The position numbers and the translations under genes are program-made. Below the pieces are notes generated by a model. The model was not told the origin of the DNA. It saw only the letters and a program-made list of their open reading frames with translations, and did not search any database. Below are positions 9,882 to 19,670 of a stretch of 64,000 nt of DNA, piece by piece. The DNA comes from CAVZCK01 sp963773735 (lineage in GTDB: Bacteria > Pseudomonadota > Alphaproteobacteria > Rhizobiales > Rhodomicrobiaceae), in the NCBI GenBank assembly GCA_963773735.1, contig CAVZCK010000018.1, positions 368,601 through 432,600 on the forward strand, in the 5' to 3' direction. The stretch's first letter is position 1; each line of letters opens with the position of its first letter.

Positions 9882-11049
9882 CTATTCCGCCGCAATGGCC
9901 CGATGCGCCGCAGCATGCCTCGTTCTTGACGACGACCTTGATCGCATCCTCGACGCGGTCCCTGGCGTAGCGCAGCGCCTCCGGCAGATCCTTCATCGCA
10001 AAAGTGTGCGTATGGATCAGAGTGGCGTCGAAACGTTTCTGGCGCATGAATGCCTCGGCCCGGTGCGTCGCCGATTTGCCTTCGCCGCGAATGCCGTAAA
10101 TATAGATATTGTTGCGCACGATGTGCGCGATGTCGACCTCTGGTGATTCATGCGGGAAGGCCGCAAGGCAGATCTTGCCGCCGCGATTAACCATCTGCGC
10201 CGCCTCGTTGACGGCATTTGCCGCTGCCGAGCATTCGAGAACATAGTCGACGCCTTGCCCGCCGGTGATGCGGCGGACGGCTTCGACCGGGTCCTCATTG
10301 CGGATATTGACGACATAATCGGCGCCGAGCTTCTTGCCGATTTCCAGCCGGTTGTCGCGCGTGCCGGTCAGGATCACCGGCTGGGCGCCGAGCGCCTTGG
10401 CGACCGCGACGCCGAGCAGGCCGATCGGGCCGGGACCGGTCACCACCACGCTCTCGCCGGCAACGAGACCGCCGAGTTCAGTGAGGCCGTACATGGCCGT
10501 GCCGGCAGTGACGACGAGGGTCGCCTCTTCATCGCTCATACTGGCGTCGAGATGGATGAGCGTGTTGATGTTGTTGACCTGATATTCGCAAAAGCCGCCA
10601 TCGGTGGTGAAACCGTTGGCGCGATGCCCCTTATCGACGTCGCCGTAATTCTTTCCGTAATTATGACAGGAGGTATACATGCCCTCGCGGCAGCGCTTGC
10701 ATTGGCCGCAACCGGCATGAATCTCGACCGTCACGCGGTCGCCGATGGCGAACTCGTCGACGCCCGGACCGAGCGCGACGACCGTGCCCATATATTCATG
10801 GCCCGGCGTAAAGCCTTTATTAAAGGGTGGGCCCCCCTGGATCTGGGCAGGGGGGCCATGATGGATGATCTCCAGATCGGTCGCGCAGATGGCGACCGCA
10901 TCGATACGGACCAGCACCTCAGCCTTCCCCGGTACCGGGACGGGTTTGTCTTGCAAGGCAAGCTGGCCGGGATCACCCAGGACCCATGCCTTCATCATCT
11001 CCGGAATCTTGAAATCCGGACTGGTTTTTACCGTCTGAGGCATGGGCAT
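9882..11049 (-). pseudogene. Zinc-dependent medium-chain alcohol dehydrogenase, 3' frameshift
   Basis: MDR-superfamily dehydrogenase of about 385 residues. Catalytic zinc ligands: Cys in AVCATD-like AICATD and the GHE motif (PGHEYMG). Structural zinc: the four-Cys lobe CGQCKRCREGMYTSC. Nucleotide-binding GPGPIGLLG is near residue 205. The start at 11049 has GGGAG upstream. As printed, the frame reads through into the FAD-subunit gene, giving a spurious 738-residue product. A one-base shift near 9930 yields the more plausible ending at TAG 9882-9884 and leaves a normal gap before the FAD subunit. It probably oxidises an alcohol in the same catabolic route. Confidence 0.85.
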
Positions 11050-11083
11050 GACGCGTTACTCCCGCTTAGACTGACGTCAACGA

Positions 11084-12049
11084 TCAGCCATCAACACGGC
11101 TCGCCGCCGCGTCATTCTTGACCCCGCCGAATTTTTCCGAAATCGCCGCCGCGCAGAGCTTGACCGCCGCCTTGACCTTCTCCCGGGCCTTGGCCTTTGG
11201 CGCGCATGGCCGGCATCGAGCAGGCAACCGATCCGATCACCGCGCCGCTGTGATCGCGGATGGCGGCGCCGATGCAGACGACGCCCGGCTGGAATTCCTC
11301 ATCGTCCATCGAATAGCCGTGACGCCGGGTCAGCCGAAGCTCCTCCATCAGCCCAGCGATCGTGCCGATCGTGTTCTCGGTGAATCGTCCGAGGCCGTTA
11401 TTGGCGATGACGCGAGCGATCTCGGCCTCCGGCAGCCAGGCAAGGATCGCCTTGCCGGTCGCGGTGGCATGGGCGGCATTGGCATTGCTCATCTGGTCGG
11501 CGCCGACGCCGGACCGGCAGGCGCGAAGTCGAGCTTGGCGAGCGTCACGAGCGCATAGCCCTGCATGACCGCGAGATGCACGCACTCGCCCGTCGCTTCG
11601 TTCAGCGCCCGAAGCTCGGGCATGGCGATTTCGGTGAGATTAAAATGCTTCAGCCGGCTATTGGAGAGCTCGGTGATCCGCGCACCGAGGAAATAGGTCC
11701 GCGAACGTTTGTTGCGGCCGACATAGCCGCGTTTGACCAACGTCGCGAGAAGATGGTGGCAGGTCGAGCTGTTCAGCCGGGCCTCGGCCGCGATCTCGCT
11801 CAAGCCCAGTTCACCGTCCGCCGCGGCCAGAATATCGAGGAGGTCGAGAGCGCGTTCGATGGACTGGATCGTCCGTTCGGCTTTCACAGCATCAATGGCG
11901 AGCGCCTCGTTCGATGCGCTCCCGACACTTTGGCCGTTCATCGATTCGACACTGGCACTTGCGGCCTTCACGAAGCCAGTCTCCGCAGCTCTGCGACCAG
12001 GATGTGATTTCAGCCACAATCCACCGGATTTGTCAACCAAATTTGCCAT
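11084..12049 (-). pseudogene. IclR-family transcriptional regulator, two frameshifts
   Basis: N-terminal winged helix (TIQSIERALDLLDILAA... LGLSEIAAEARLNSSTCHHLLATL) is followed by the IclR effector domain (SNANAAHATATGKAILAWL, GYSMDDEEFQPGVVCIGAAI). Frame breaks near 11520 and near 11195 must be corrected to give a 300-residue protein ending at 11084. The ATG at 12049 is used here; 11941 (MNGQS) is an alternative. As the first gene of the minus-strand operon it most likely controls the dehydrogenase, Mo-hydroxylase and Tct genes behind it. The effector is unknown. Confidence 0.85.
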
Positions 12050-12330
12050 TGTCGAACCAAATTTGATATTATGAAATTTTAAGCCGGATCGTTGCGGAAG
12101 GCTTGCGCGCGTCGCGGGAAGCCGCACTCCTGCGCAAAATTGATATGGACTCTCAAGGGGCAAGAGGTGAGGACGCGCGCGAGCTGATCAGTGTCAGCCA
12201 AGTAGAAACGCGGCGGCTCCTACGCGGCACGCCCGGCCGCACATCGAACAAAGACGAAACCGGCCATCGTCGGAGCTATGGCGATGACCGCGTTGGACGA
12301 GCGGGAGAAGGCCACTTTTCGCAATGATGC
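12050..12330. other. Intergenic region upstream of the IclR gene
   Basis: No convincing gene. It must hold the promoter of the minus-strand catabolic operon. The stretch 12045-12085 is AT-richer than its surroundings. I see no clear palindromic operator. Confidence 0.4.
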
Positions 12331-12765
12331 TTAGCGCGGAGCCGGAGGCACCGGCGGCATGGTGTCGAAATTCGGTATGGCAGTCGAGGTCACATCCCAT
12401 TTGGGGCGGCGCTTGGCGTATAGCACGCTTTGCGGCTCGAACCAGTCATGGTCATCCGCCGAACCGACGGCGATGCCGATCACGCCCGGTCTTGCTGAAT
12501 TTTCTGCATAGATGCGGCTTCCGCAGGTTGGGCAGAAGTGCCAGGTGACGATGTTGCCGCTGTCGGCCGTCACGGCAAAGCCCTTGACCGGGCCTTCGAT
12601 CCTCACGTCATCTGCCTTGAAAAAGGCGTTCGAGGCGTGCCCGGTGCCCGATCGGCGCTGACAGTCCTTGCAATGGCATTGAGCCATGCGGATCGGATTG
12701 GCGCTGATCGTGTAGCTCACCGCGCCGCAAAGGCACCGTCCTGTCGCAAATGGCTCGCCGGTCAT
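12331..12765 (-). CDS. GFA-family zinc protein (Gfa/CENP-V type)
   Basis: 144-residue protein with the GFA zinc-binding cysteines: GRCLCGAVSY at residues 9-18, CHCKDCQRRSG at about 30-40, and FCPTCGSRIY at about 77-86. The family is named after a proposed glutathione-dependent formaldehyde-activating enzyme, but most members have no proven activity. Frame intact and standalone: the IclR operon and hemA lie on either side without evident linkage. Its annotation as a formaldehyde enzyme would be over-reading. Confidence 0.9.
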   Translation of the reverse strand: MTGEPFATGRCLCGAVSYTISANPIRMAQCHCKDCQRRSGTGHASNAFFKADDVRIEGPVKGFAVTADSGNIVTWHFCPTCGSRIYAENSARPGVIGIAVGSADDHDWFEPQSVLYAKRRPKWDVTSTAIPNFDTMPPVPPAPR

Positions 12766-13160
12766 GCTTTTCCTCTTTCCGCTACGAATAATTTCGCTCG
12801 GTTATGAATAGCATCTGCCGGCGGACCGGGAAAGACGGCGGCATTCGGGGATCATCCCGGAAGCGACAATCCGCCTATCCGCAGCACCCGGAGGATGACT
12901 TATATATCGAGCGAGGGCGGCGCCGGGAGGCTTGCAGTCTTGATCTGCATCAAGGCTTTCGGTTTTTTGAAGACTTAGGCAATGAAGAACGCTTATTCTA
13001 TCGAGCAGTCGAACCGGCCGGCACGGCAGCCCAAAGCCGTGACAAAGACGGCGCTCTCGAGGCGGTGTTTTGAGTTCGTCTGACATAAAATGGACGCAGA
13101 ACCCTCGCAAAAGCCCATTAGACTGATGCCCAGGCAGCTCCAAGCGCCCGAAGGGAGGCG
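12766..13160. other. Gene-free region between the GFA gene and hemA
   Basis: Divergent promoter region of about 400 bases. Short open frames on both strands lack ribosome-binding sites and family resemblance. GGGAGG just before 13161 serves hemA. Confidence 0.45.
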
Positions 13161-13163
13161 ATG

Positions 13164-14415
13164 ATGGACTACGAGCAGATTTTCGAGGACCGGATCGAGC
13201 AGCTGCACCGGGAAGGCCGATACCGGGTCTTCGCCGACATCAAGCGCCGCTGCGGGGCCTATCCGAACGCGGTGCATTTCCCCAAGGGCGTGAAGTCGGA
13301 AGAGGCCGATACGCGGCCGGTGACGGTGTGGTGCTCGAACGACTATCTCGGCATGAGCCAGCACCCCAAAGTGCGCGCCGCCATGCATGAGGCGATCGAT
13401 AGCGTCGGCGCCGGCTCGGGCGGCACCCGCAACATCTCCGGCACCACCCATTATCATGTCGAGCTCGAGGCCGAGCTGGCCGACCTGCACGGCAAGCAGG
13501 CGGCGCTCGTCTTCACCTCGGCCTATATCGCCAATGACGCCACGCTCTCGACGCTGCGTCAAGCTGATCCCCGGCCTGGTGATCTTTTCCGATGAGAAGA
13601 ACCACGCCTCGATGATCCAGGGCATCCGCCATGGCGGCGGCGAGAAGCGCATCTGGCGGCACAACGACCCGAAGCATCTGGAAGCGCTGCTGAAGGACTA
13701 CCCGGCCGAGACGCCGAAGCTGATCGTCTTCGAGAGCGTCTATTCGATGGACGGCCATATCGCCCCGATGGCGGCGATCTGCGACCTGGCGGAAAAATAC
13801 GGCGCGCTGACCTATCTCGACGAGGTGCATGCGGTCGGCCTGTACGGGCCGCGCGGCGGCGGCATCGCCGAGCGCGAGGGGCTGATGGACCGCATCGACA
13901 TCATCAACGGCACCCTCGCCAAGGGTTTTGGCGTCATGGGCGGCTATATCGCCGCCTCGCGGGCCTGCTGCGATGCCATCCGCTCCTATGCCGCAGGCTT
14001 CATCTTCACCACCTCCTTGGCCCCGGCGATCGCCGCGGGCGCCTTCGCCAGCATCCGGCATCTGAAGGTCAGCCAGCTCGAGCGGGCCCGGCATCAGGAG
14101 CGGGCGCGCACGCTGAAGGCGGTGCTGAAGGCCCGTGAGCTGCCGGTGATGGACAATCCCAGCCACATCGTGCCGGTCTTGGTCGGCGATCCGGTGCATT
14201 GCAAGGCGGTCACCGACACGCTGATGCGCGACTACGGCATCTATGTGCAGCCGATCAACTACCCGACCGTCGCCAAGGGCACCGAGCGCATCAGGCTGAC
14301 ACCCAGCCCCCTCCATACCGACGAGCATATCGCCTGGCTCGCCGACGCGCTCTCTGCGCTCTGGGCCAGATGCCCGGTCGGTCAGGGCAAATATGTGAAG
14401 CTCGCCGCGGAATAG
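13164..14415 (+). pseudogene. hemA: 5-aminolevulinate synthase (ALAS), one frameshift
   Basis: PLP enzyme condensing glycine and succinyl-CoA, the first step of tetrapyrrole synthesis in Alphaproteobacteria. The protein opens MDYEQIFEDRIEQLHREGRYRVF and has TRNISGTTHYH, the PLP aspartate region TYLDEVHAVGLYG and the catalytic lysine motif NGTLAKGFGVMGG. Ends near residue 415, full length for the family. A GGGAGG box precedes the start. One extra base near 13562 breaks the frame: STLRQADPRPG should read ST-VKLIPGL. Because this enzyme is normally essential in the group, the break is more likely a sequence error than true loss, unless a second copy exists elsewhere. Confidence 0.93.
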
Positions 14416-14513
14416 GGCGCACGGCCGGTTTTCCGTAAGCTTAAAAGAGGCTCGCGAAGCGCCTTGATCCAGCTTTTGCGCGCCGCGGATTCGAGATCAG
14501 ACATTCCAGGGGT

Positions 14514-15584
14514 TCAGCTCATAACCGGCGGCTCGCCGGCCCAGGCGCGGGCGAGCAGATCGCGGATCGCATCGCGCTCGATCGGCCGCGGATTGAAATA
14601 GGGGTTGGCGACGGCGATATCGGCCGCTTTTTCGATGCCGTCCCTCGGCATGCCGATGTCCCTGAGAGCGCGCTTCGCGCCGACCGCTCCGGCGAGGTCG
14701 AACAAGGCTGACGCCGCATCGTCAGCCCCGAGCGCCCTTGCGGCGCGGGCGATCGCTTCAGGCGCCGCCTTGGCGTTATAAGCCACCGCATGAGGCAGGA
14801 TGATGGTGTGGGTCTCGGAGTGCGGAAGATCGAAAGATCCGCCGAGCACGTGGCAGAGCTTGTGATGGAGCGCCATGCCGACCGAGGCCAGACAGATGCC
14901 GCACAGCCAGGCGCCGTAAAGTGCCTCGCTCCGGCTGTCGCGATCCGCTCCGTTCTTCACGATACGCGGCAGGCTGCGCGCGAGTGCCGCGATGCCCTCC
15001 TCCGCCAGCAGCGAGACGACCGGATTTGCGTCCTGAGCATAGAAAGCCTCGACCGCATGGGCGATGGCATTGATGCCGCTTGTGCCGGAGAGCCTGGCCG
15101 GCAGGGTCATCGTCAACTCGACATCGTAGATCACCGTTTCCGGCAGCACCTTTAGCGAGCGCTGCGTCGTCTTGCGGCCGGCCTCCGTCTGACCGACGAC
15201 CGGGGTCATTTCGGAGCCGGCATAGGTGGTGGGCAGCACGATCTGCGGCAGATCGGTGCGCAGGGCGATGGCCTTGCCGAGCCCGGTCGTCGAGCCGCCG
15301 CCGATTGCGACCGTGCCGTCAGCACCCAGGTCCCGCACAATGCGCAAAGCCTCCTCGGTCACCGCCACCGGCGTATGCATGACCGCACCGCCGAATGTCC
15401 CAACGCAGAGATCGCCCAGCGTCTCGACCAACTCGGCGGCCACGTTTTTCTGCGCCGGGGTTGACAGCAGGAGCACGCGCCGAAGCCCCAGCGCATCGAC
15501 CTCCTCGCCGAGGCGCGTGCGCGTTCCGAAGCCGAAAATGACGCGTGCCGGAAGGCCGGTATAGGTAAAGCTGTGCATCGGCAT
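14514..15584 (-). CDS. Maleylacetate reductase (iron-containing alcohol dehydrogenase family)
   Basis: About 355 residues; reduces maleylacetate to 3-oxoadipate with NAD(P)H. Cofactor-binding GGGSTTGLGKA at about 95-105, LPTTYAGSEMTPVVGQTE typical of maleylacetate reductases, and HHKLCHVLGGSFDLPHSETH in the C-terminal helical domain. The frame could open at a GTG at 15587 but ATG 15584 or 15578 is more likely; the ribosome site is weak. Convergent with hemA and next to the 3-oxoadipate CoA-transferase, so its product goes directly to the next enzyme. The hydroxyquinol dioxygenase at 38 kb makes its substrate. Confidence 0.92.
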   Translation of the reverse strand: MPMHSFTYTGLPARVIFGFGTRTRLGEEVDALGLRRVLLLSTPAQKNVAAELVETLGDLCVGTFGGAVMHTPVAVTEEALRIVRDLGADGTVAIGGGSTTGLGKAIALRTDLPQIVLPTTYAGSEMTPVVGQTEAGRKTTQRSLKVLPETVIYDVELTMTLPARLSGTSGINAIAHAVEAFYAQDANPVVSLLAEEGIAALARSLPRIVKNGADRDSRSEALYGAWLCGICLASVGMALHHKLCHVLGGSFDLPHSETHTIILPHAVAYNAKAAPEAIARAARALGADDAASALFDLAGAVGAKRALRDIGMPRDGIEKAADIAVANPYFNPRPIERDAIRDLLARAWAGEPPVMS

Positions 15585-15720
15585 CACCAGGAATTGACGG
15601 GGCCCATGCCGTCATCATCGCATGAAATTTCATGATAGCTGAATTCGGCTGCAAAAGTTGGGTCCCGCGCCAGCGAGCGTCCGGACCACAATCGGGATTC
15701 CGCGTTGACACGGCAGCCGG

Positions 15721-16527
15721 TTAAATGGGTTGGCGACGGACGGGCCCTTCATGGGCGGCCTTGGTGCGCGCCTGCAGGTCGCGCAACGTTGTCAGTTCAA
15801 GGTCGGTCGGCGGCGGCGTTTCTTCGAGCTTTTCAGCAAATTGCACTGTCCAGCCGCAGGTTTGCTGGATCGTTTCGCGGGTCACGCCGGGATGCAGCGA
15901 CATCACGGTGAATTCCTTGGTCACCGGGTCCGGCTTCCAGATCGCGAGATCGGAAATCAGCAACGTCGGTCCCTTGGTCTCGATCCCGAGGCGCTTGCGA
16001 TGATCGCCGCCCATTCCGTGGCCGAAGGAGGTCAAGAAGTCGATCTTCTCCACAAAGCCGCGCTTGGACTGCGTCACGGTGATGAAGATTTCCTGCGCCG
16101 AGGTGGCGATTTCTGGCGCGCCACCGCCACCGGGAAGACGCGTCTTCGGCTTATGATAGTCGCCAATAACCGTAGTGTTGATGTTGCCGAACTTGTCGAT
16201 CTGGGCCGCTCCGAGAAAACCGATGGTGATATGCCCGCCCTGAAGCCAGTAGCGGAACATCTCCGGCACCGAAACCGTCGTCACCGCCGTATCGCAAAGC
16301 ACGCCGTCGCCGATCGAGAGCGGCAGCACGTCAGGCGCGGTGCCAATGGTGCCGAACTCATAGATCAGCGTGATGTCGGGCGCATGGGTCAGGCGCGCGA
16401 CGTTGCAGGCAGCGGACGGTGCGCCGATGCCGACGAAACAGACGTCGCTATTCTTGAGCGCGCGCGAGGCGGCGATGGTCATCATCTCATTGGGGGTGAA
16501 AGCCAAATCCGCCGTTCGCCCGCTCAT
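15721..16527 (-). CDS. catJ: 3-oxoadipate CoA-transferase, beta subunit (CatJ type)
   Basis: About 268 residues from the ATG at 16527 (MSGRTADLAFTPNEMM). The regions TLIYEFGTIG, LPLSIGDGVLCDTAVTT and FRYWLQGGHI...FLGAAQIDKFGNINTTVIG match the CatJ/glutaconate-CoA-transferase-like beta subunits described for Pseudomonas knackmussii B13 rather than the shorter PcaJ. Its start overlaps the end of the alpha subunit gene by four bases. With CatI it transfers CoA from succinyl-CoA to 3-oxoadipate. Frame intact. Confidence 0.88.
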   Translation of the reverse strand: MSGRTADLAFTPNEMMTIAASRALKNSDVCFVGIGAPSAACNVARLTHAPDITLIYEFGTIGTAPDVLPLSIGDGVLCDTAVTTVSVPEMFRYWLQGGHITIGFLGAAQIDKFGNINTTVIGDYHKPKTRLPGGGGAPEIATSAQEIFITVTQSKRGFVEKIDFLTSFGHGMGGDHRKRLGIETKGPTLLISDLAIWKPDPVTKEFTVMSLHPGVTRETIQQTCGWTVQFAEKLEETPPPTDLELTTLRDLQARTKAAHEGPVRRQPI

Positions 16528-17382
16528 GCCACATACCTCAAAGGCTCGACGCGCCCGGCAAAATCCTGCGGGGTCGCCTCGATCACATGCTTCTGCATCC
16601 ACTTCTGAAATCTGACGCGATCGGCGGAAATCTCGTCCCATGCAACATAGGCGGCGTTATCGCGATCGTAGTAGCCGTGGGTGTACGACGGATGCGAGCC
16701 GCCCGGCACGACCGAGATGGCGGCAATCGTCCAACTCGGCAGGATCGTCAGATTCGGATGCAGACCCGTCGAAATCATCGACGACTTCCTCGACCGTCAC
16801 CACCGCGCGCTTGGCGGCAAGCACGGCCTCCTTCTGAATGCCGATAATGCCTTCGACGAGCACGTCGCCGCGCCGGTTGGCCTTCTGGGCATGAATGAAG
16901 CTGACGTCCGGTCGTATTGCCGGCACCGCTGCGAGCACCTCGCCGGTAAAGGGGCAGGTCACCGCTTTGATATTCGGATTGACCTCGGCCAGCCCGGCGC
17001 CGCGATAGCCGCGAAAGATCCCGCAAGGCAGGCCGGCCGCACCCGCGTCATAGGCGTTCGCCAAGGCTGCGTGCGAATGCTCTTCGATTTCGATGGGATG
17101 GGGCCAGCCATTCTCGACAGCGTCGCGCACGCGGCGGAGCAGGCCGACGCCGGGATTGCCGACATAGGAAAAGATCATCTTCGCCGCCATTCCCATGCCG
17201 ACCATCTGATCGTAGATCAGATCCGGCGTCATCCGGATGAGCGTGAGATCCTTGAAACCTTGCCGGATGGCCTCATGCGCCGCCGCGGTGGGGATGAGAT
17301 GCGTAAAGCCTTCAAAGGCGGCCGCATCGCCGTGCTTGAGATTTTCCGCGACAGCCTGCGCGAGCGGAAGGAATTTGACCAT
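16524..17382 (-). pseudogene. catI: 3-oxoadipate CoA-transferase, alpha subunit (CatI type), one frameshift
   Basis: The N-terminus from ATG 17382 reads MVKFLPLAQAVAENLKHGD, then EGFTHLIPTAAAHE, RMTPDLIYDQMVG and NPGVGLLRRVRDAVENGWP, all close to CatI-type subunits. The frame breaks near 16765 after VTVEEVVDDF and resumes as GLHPNLTILPSWTIAAISVVPGGSHPSYTHGYY to the stop at 16524. One indel restores a 285-residue protein. It is transcribed divergently from the IclR regulator at 17514, which is the natural candidate controller of catIJ and the reductase behind it. Confidence 0.88.
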
Positions 17383-17404
17383 CCAAGCGTGTTTCCAGTA
17401 GCAA

Positions 17405-17423
17405 ATGTTCGCATTGCGCACAT
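17405..17423. promoter_or_regulatory. Candidate IclR operator between catI and the divergent regulator
   Basis: Imperfect palindrome ATGTTCGC-ATT-GCGCACAT with seven of eight arm positions complementary. It lies 22 bases upstream of the catI start and about 90 bases upstream of the divergent IclR gene, where an operator for both genes would be expected. PcaR/PobR/CatR-like IclR proteins bind palindromes of this size. Binding is inferred. Confidence 0.5.
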
Positions 17424-17513
17424 TTATTTTCTATGGGATATTTTTGAGCGCCAGCACCCAGCTGTCAAGCGCAGCAAAAGTTAAACACGGCTTTTTGAAA
17501 ACCCGAACTCGCG

Positions 17514-18287
17514 ATGTCCCAGCCGCTCTCAGCACGCGACAACGTCGGCTCGCTGCAAAAGGGACTCGATGTCATGGAGATCCTGGCGGCGCATCCTGCC
17601 GGATTGACATTGACGGACACCGCGAACAAAGCCGGGCTGACGCGTGCGGGCGCAAGGCGCTTCCTGCTGACATTGGTGGCAACGGGCTACGCGATACAGA
17701 GCGGGCGATGCTTCAGTCTCTCGCCGCGTCTGCTTTCGCTGGCGCGCACCTGGCTGGAGGGCGCCTCGCTCTCGACCTATGCCGAACCGTTCATGCGGCA
17801 GGTTGCGGCGAGCCTTAATGAATCTTGCTCGATTGCCGTGCTGTCCGGCGAGGATGTGGTCTACGTCGCCCGTGTGCCCGGCCCGCATGTCTTGAGCGTC
17901 GCGCTCCGTCTCGGGAGCAGACTGCCCGCCTGGTGCACGTCGATGGGCCGGGTCCTGCTGGCGGACTTCGCGGAACCGCAGCTTCGCGGGTTTCTCGCCG
18001 AGGCCAATATCAGGCCGAAAACAACGAAAAGCGTCACTGATCGGGAGCTACTCCTGGCCAAGATCGGCGAGGTGGCGCGGGCGGGATTTACAATTGTCGA
18101 TGAAGAATTGGAGATCGGCTTGCGCTCGATCGCAGTGCCGATCCGTGACCGATCGGGAAAGGCCGTGGCGGCAATCAATGCGTCGACCCATTCGTCGAGG
18201 CAGTCCTGCGAAGCCATGGAGCGGCATTTTCTGCCGCATCTGCGGCGGGCGGCGCGCTCGATCGAAGACTATTTCGCCATAAATTGA
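17514..18287 (+). CDS. IclR-family regulator (PcaR/PobR subgroup), divergent from catIJ
   Basis: 257 residues, intact. Winged helix in residues 10-70 (LQKGLDVMEILAAHPAGLTLTDTANKAGLTRAGARRFLLTL), effector domain with SLNESCSIAVLSGEDVVYVARV and RLPAWCTSMGRVLLA, both typical of the PcaR/PcaU/PobR branch whose effectors are 3-oxoadipate, protocatechuate or 4-hydroxybenzoate. Divergent arrangement with catIJ suggests control of the 3-oxoadipate step. It is about as long as PcaR. A second, related IclR gene lies 350 bases downstream on the other strand. Confidence 0.9.
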   Translation: MSQPLSARDNVGSLQKGLDVMEILAAHPAGLTLTDTANKAGLTRAGARRFLLTLVATGYAIQSGRCFSLSPRLLSLARTWLEGASLSTYAEPFMRQVAASLNESCSIAVLSGEDVVYVARVPGPHVLSVALRLGSRLPAWCTSMGRVLLADFAEPQLRGFLAEANIRPKTTKSVTDRELLLAKIGEVARAGFTIVDEELEIGLRSIAVPIRDRSGKAVAAINASTHSSRQSCEAMERHFLPHLRRAARSIEDYFAIN

Positions 18288-18299
18288 CCGATTGCGCGG

Positions 18300-18407
18300 C
18301 TAGAGCGGCGGACCTTTAATCGCAATCGGAAGCGCCGCTCTAGCTGTTTGTTTTGGCATCGGATTTGTCCGAAAACCGCTTCGCACTTTTCGGTCCGATG
18401 CTCTAAC
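18300..18407. repeat. Two adjacent palindromes of the Rhizobiales intergenic type
   Basis: The first has CTAGAGCGGCG at 18300-18310 pairing with CGCCGCTCTAG at 18333-18343. The second, 18356-18400, pairs GCATCGGA with TCCGATGC around an inner CCGAAAA/TTTTCGG stem. Elements of the second kind (GAAAACCG...ACTTTTCGG) are common between genes in Bradyrhizobium-like genomes. They lie in the gap between convergent IclR genes and may end transcription from either side. The rest of the gap to 18643 holds nothing I can support. Confidence 0.6.
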
Positions 18408-18643
18408 GGCGCGTCTTATCCCGCCCCTCCTTGCACGCATAGGCGCGGAGGAGACGCTGCTGCGGACGCAATTCCGCGGCGCATACAATGCCTATCGCAC
18501 CCGCGCGTCGCGGCTGATCCCCGGCCTGTATTAATAGAGAGCGGCCGACCGCACATGCCGCAGAGATCGCGGAAGCCGCGCAATGGCGGCACTGCGTTCG
18601 ATGCAACCGGTTGAAACGAGGTGCTCCGGCCGCTCGTGCGCCG

Positions 18644-19426
18644 TCAAGGTCTGATCAGCGGACGCAGCTCCTTCTGAATGTCCAGGAGCGCCGGCAGGAA
18701 GCGCTCGACCATTTGCTCCGCTGTGACGCGCGACGATGACGATGCGACGTTCATGGCCGCCGCGATACCGCCGGCATTATTGAAAGCCGGCACGCTGATC
18801 GAGATAAGACCGACCTCGAGTTCCTGGTCGACGACGCAATAGCCGTCTGTACGAACCTCATCGAGAATCGCAACGAGATCGTCCAGCCTCGTACGCGTGA
18901 AGGGGGTCAAGCGGCGCCGCTCCATTCCGCCGAGCCGGGTCATCATCTGATCCGGTTCGAGCGAGGCGAGGAGCACACGCCCCATGGAGGTGCAATAAGA
19001 CGGGAGCCGGGTGCCGATACACAAACCCGTCGACATGATCCGCTTCGTTGCTGCCCGCGCCAGATAGACGATCTCGTCGCCCTCGAGAATCGCCGCTGAG
19101 CAGGATTCATGGATCTGTTCGCTCAGATGCTCCAGAAAGGGCTGGAAAAGCTGCGGCAGAGAAGCCGAGAGAATATAGGCATAGCCGAGCCGGAGAATGC
19201 GTGGAGCCAGCATGAACAGCTTGCCGTCATAATGGACGTAGCCGAGCTTGTGCAGCGTCAACAGGCAGCGTCTGGCCGCCGCGCGGGACAAGCCCGTCTT
19301 CACGGCGACATCGGCGCTGGTCAACCGCTCGTGCTCATCGTCGAAACATTCGATAACCGCGAGGCCTTTTTTCAGCCCGAGTATGAAGTCTCGATCCGTG
19401 CGCTCCTCGGTTGGCTCCCGTAACAT
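18644..19426 (-). CDS. IclR-family regulator (PcaR/PobR subgroup)
   Basis: About 260 residues from ATG 19426 (MLREPTEERTD). A longer open frame to 19648 is rejected because its extra 74 residues are not protein-like. Helix-turn-helix region LTSADVAVKTGLSRAAARRCLLTL; effector domain ESCSAAILEGDEIVYLARA, RLPSYCTSMGRVLLASL and GYCVVDQELEVGLISISVP. Intact. Paralogous to the regulator at 17514 but on the opposite strand; its own promoter lies in the operator-rich gap before the GntR gene. Which of the two regulates the pca genes cannot be told from sequence. Confidence 0.9.
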   Translation of the reverse strand: MLREPTEERTDRDFILGLKKGLAVIECFDDEHERLTSADVAVKTGLSRAAARRCLLTLHKLGYVHYDGKLFMLAPRILRLGYAYILSASLPQLFQPFLEHLSEQIHESCSAAILEGDEIVYLARAATKRIMSTGLCIGTRLPSYCTSMGRVLLASLEPDQMMTRLGGMERRRLTPFTRTRLDDLVAILDEVRTDGYCVVDQELEVGLISISVPAFNNAGGIAAAMNVASSSSRVTAEQMVERFLPALLDIQKELRPLIRP

Positions 19427-19670
19427 CGTGTCCACCCCCAGCCCAACTTTGCTTGTTGTGGCGCTTGGCCCGCATTGTCTACGCCGGCATGTTCTTAACG
19501 AAGACAGCGGCAAACAATATCGGTCATGGCTCGCATGATTTTTTTGGGGTCCGTCCGCTGCGTTCGACCTCCCGCGGAGCCGACGCGTTCCAGATTCGGA
19601 CGTCGATTTGGCCCGGCGGGCGGTCGCGCAAAATTGACCCGGGCTCATGATCGCTCATTTTTCCGGAAGT

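Noticed and set aside
8833..11049. A single 738-residue alcohol dehydrogenase / FAD-subunit fusion
   Set aside because: The joining segment (EACCGASGHCGG...) is not protein-like, a good ribosome site and start for the FAD subunit lies at 9768, and a one-base shift gives a natural stop at 9882.
18300..18343. CTAG-footed hairpin as a member of the A-D family
   Set aside because: It has CTAG feet but starts CTAGAG, has no 4-nt bulge and no upper stem; it fits the ordinary Rhizobiales palindromes next to it.
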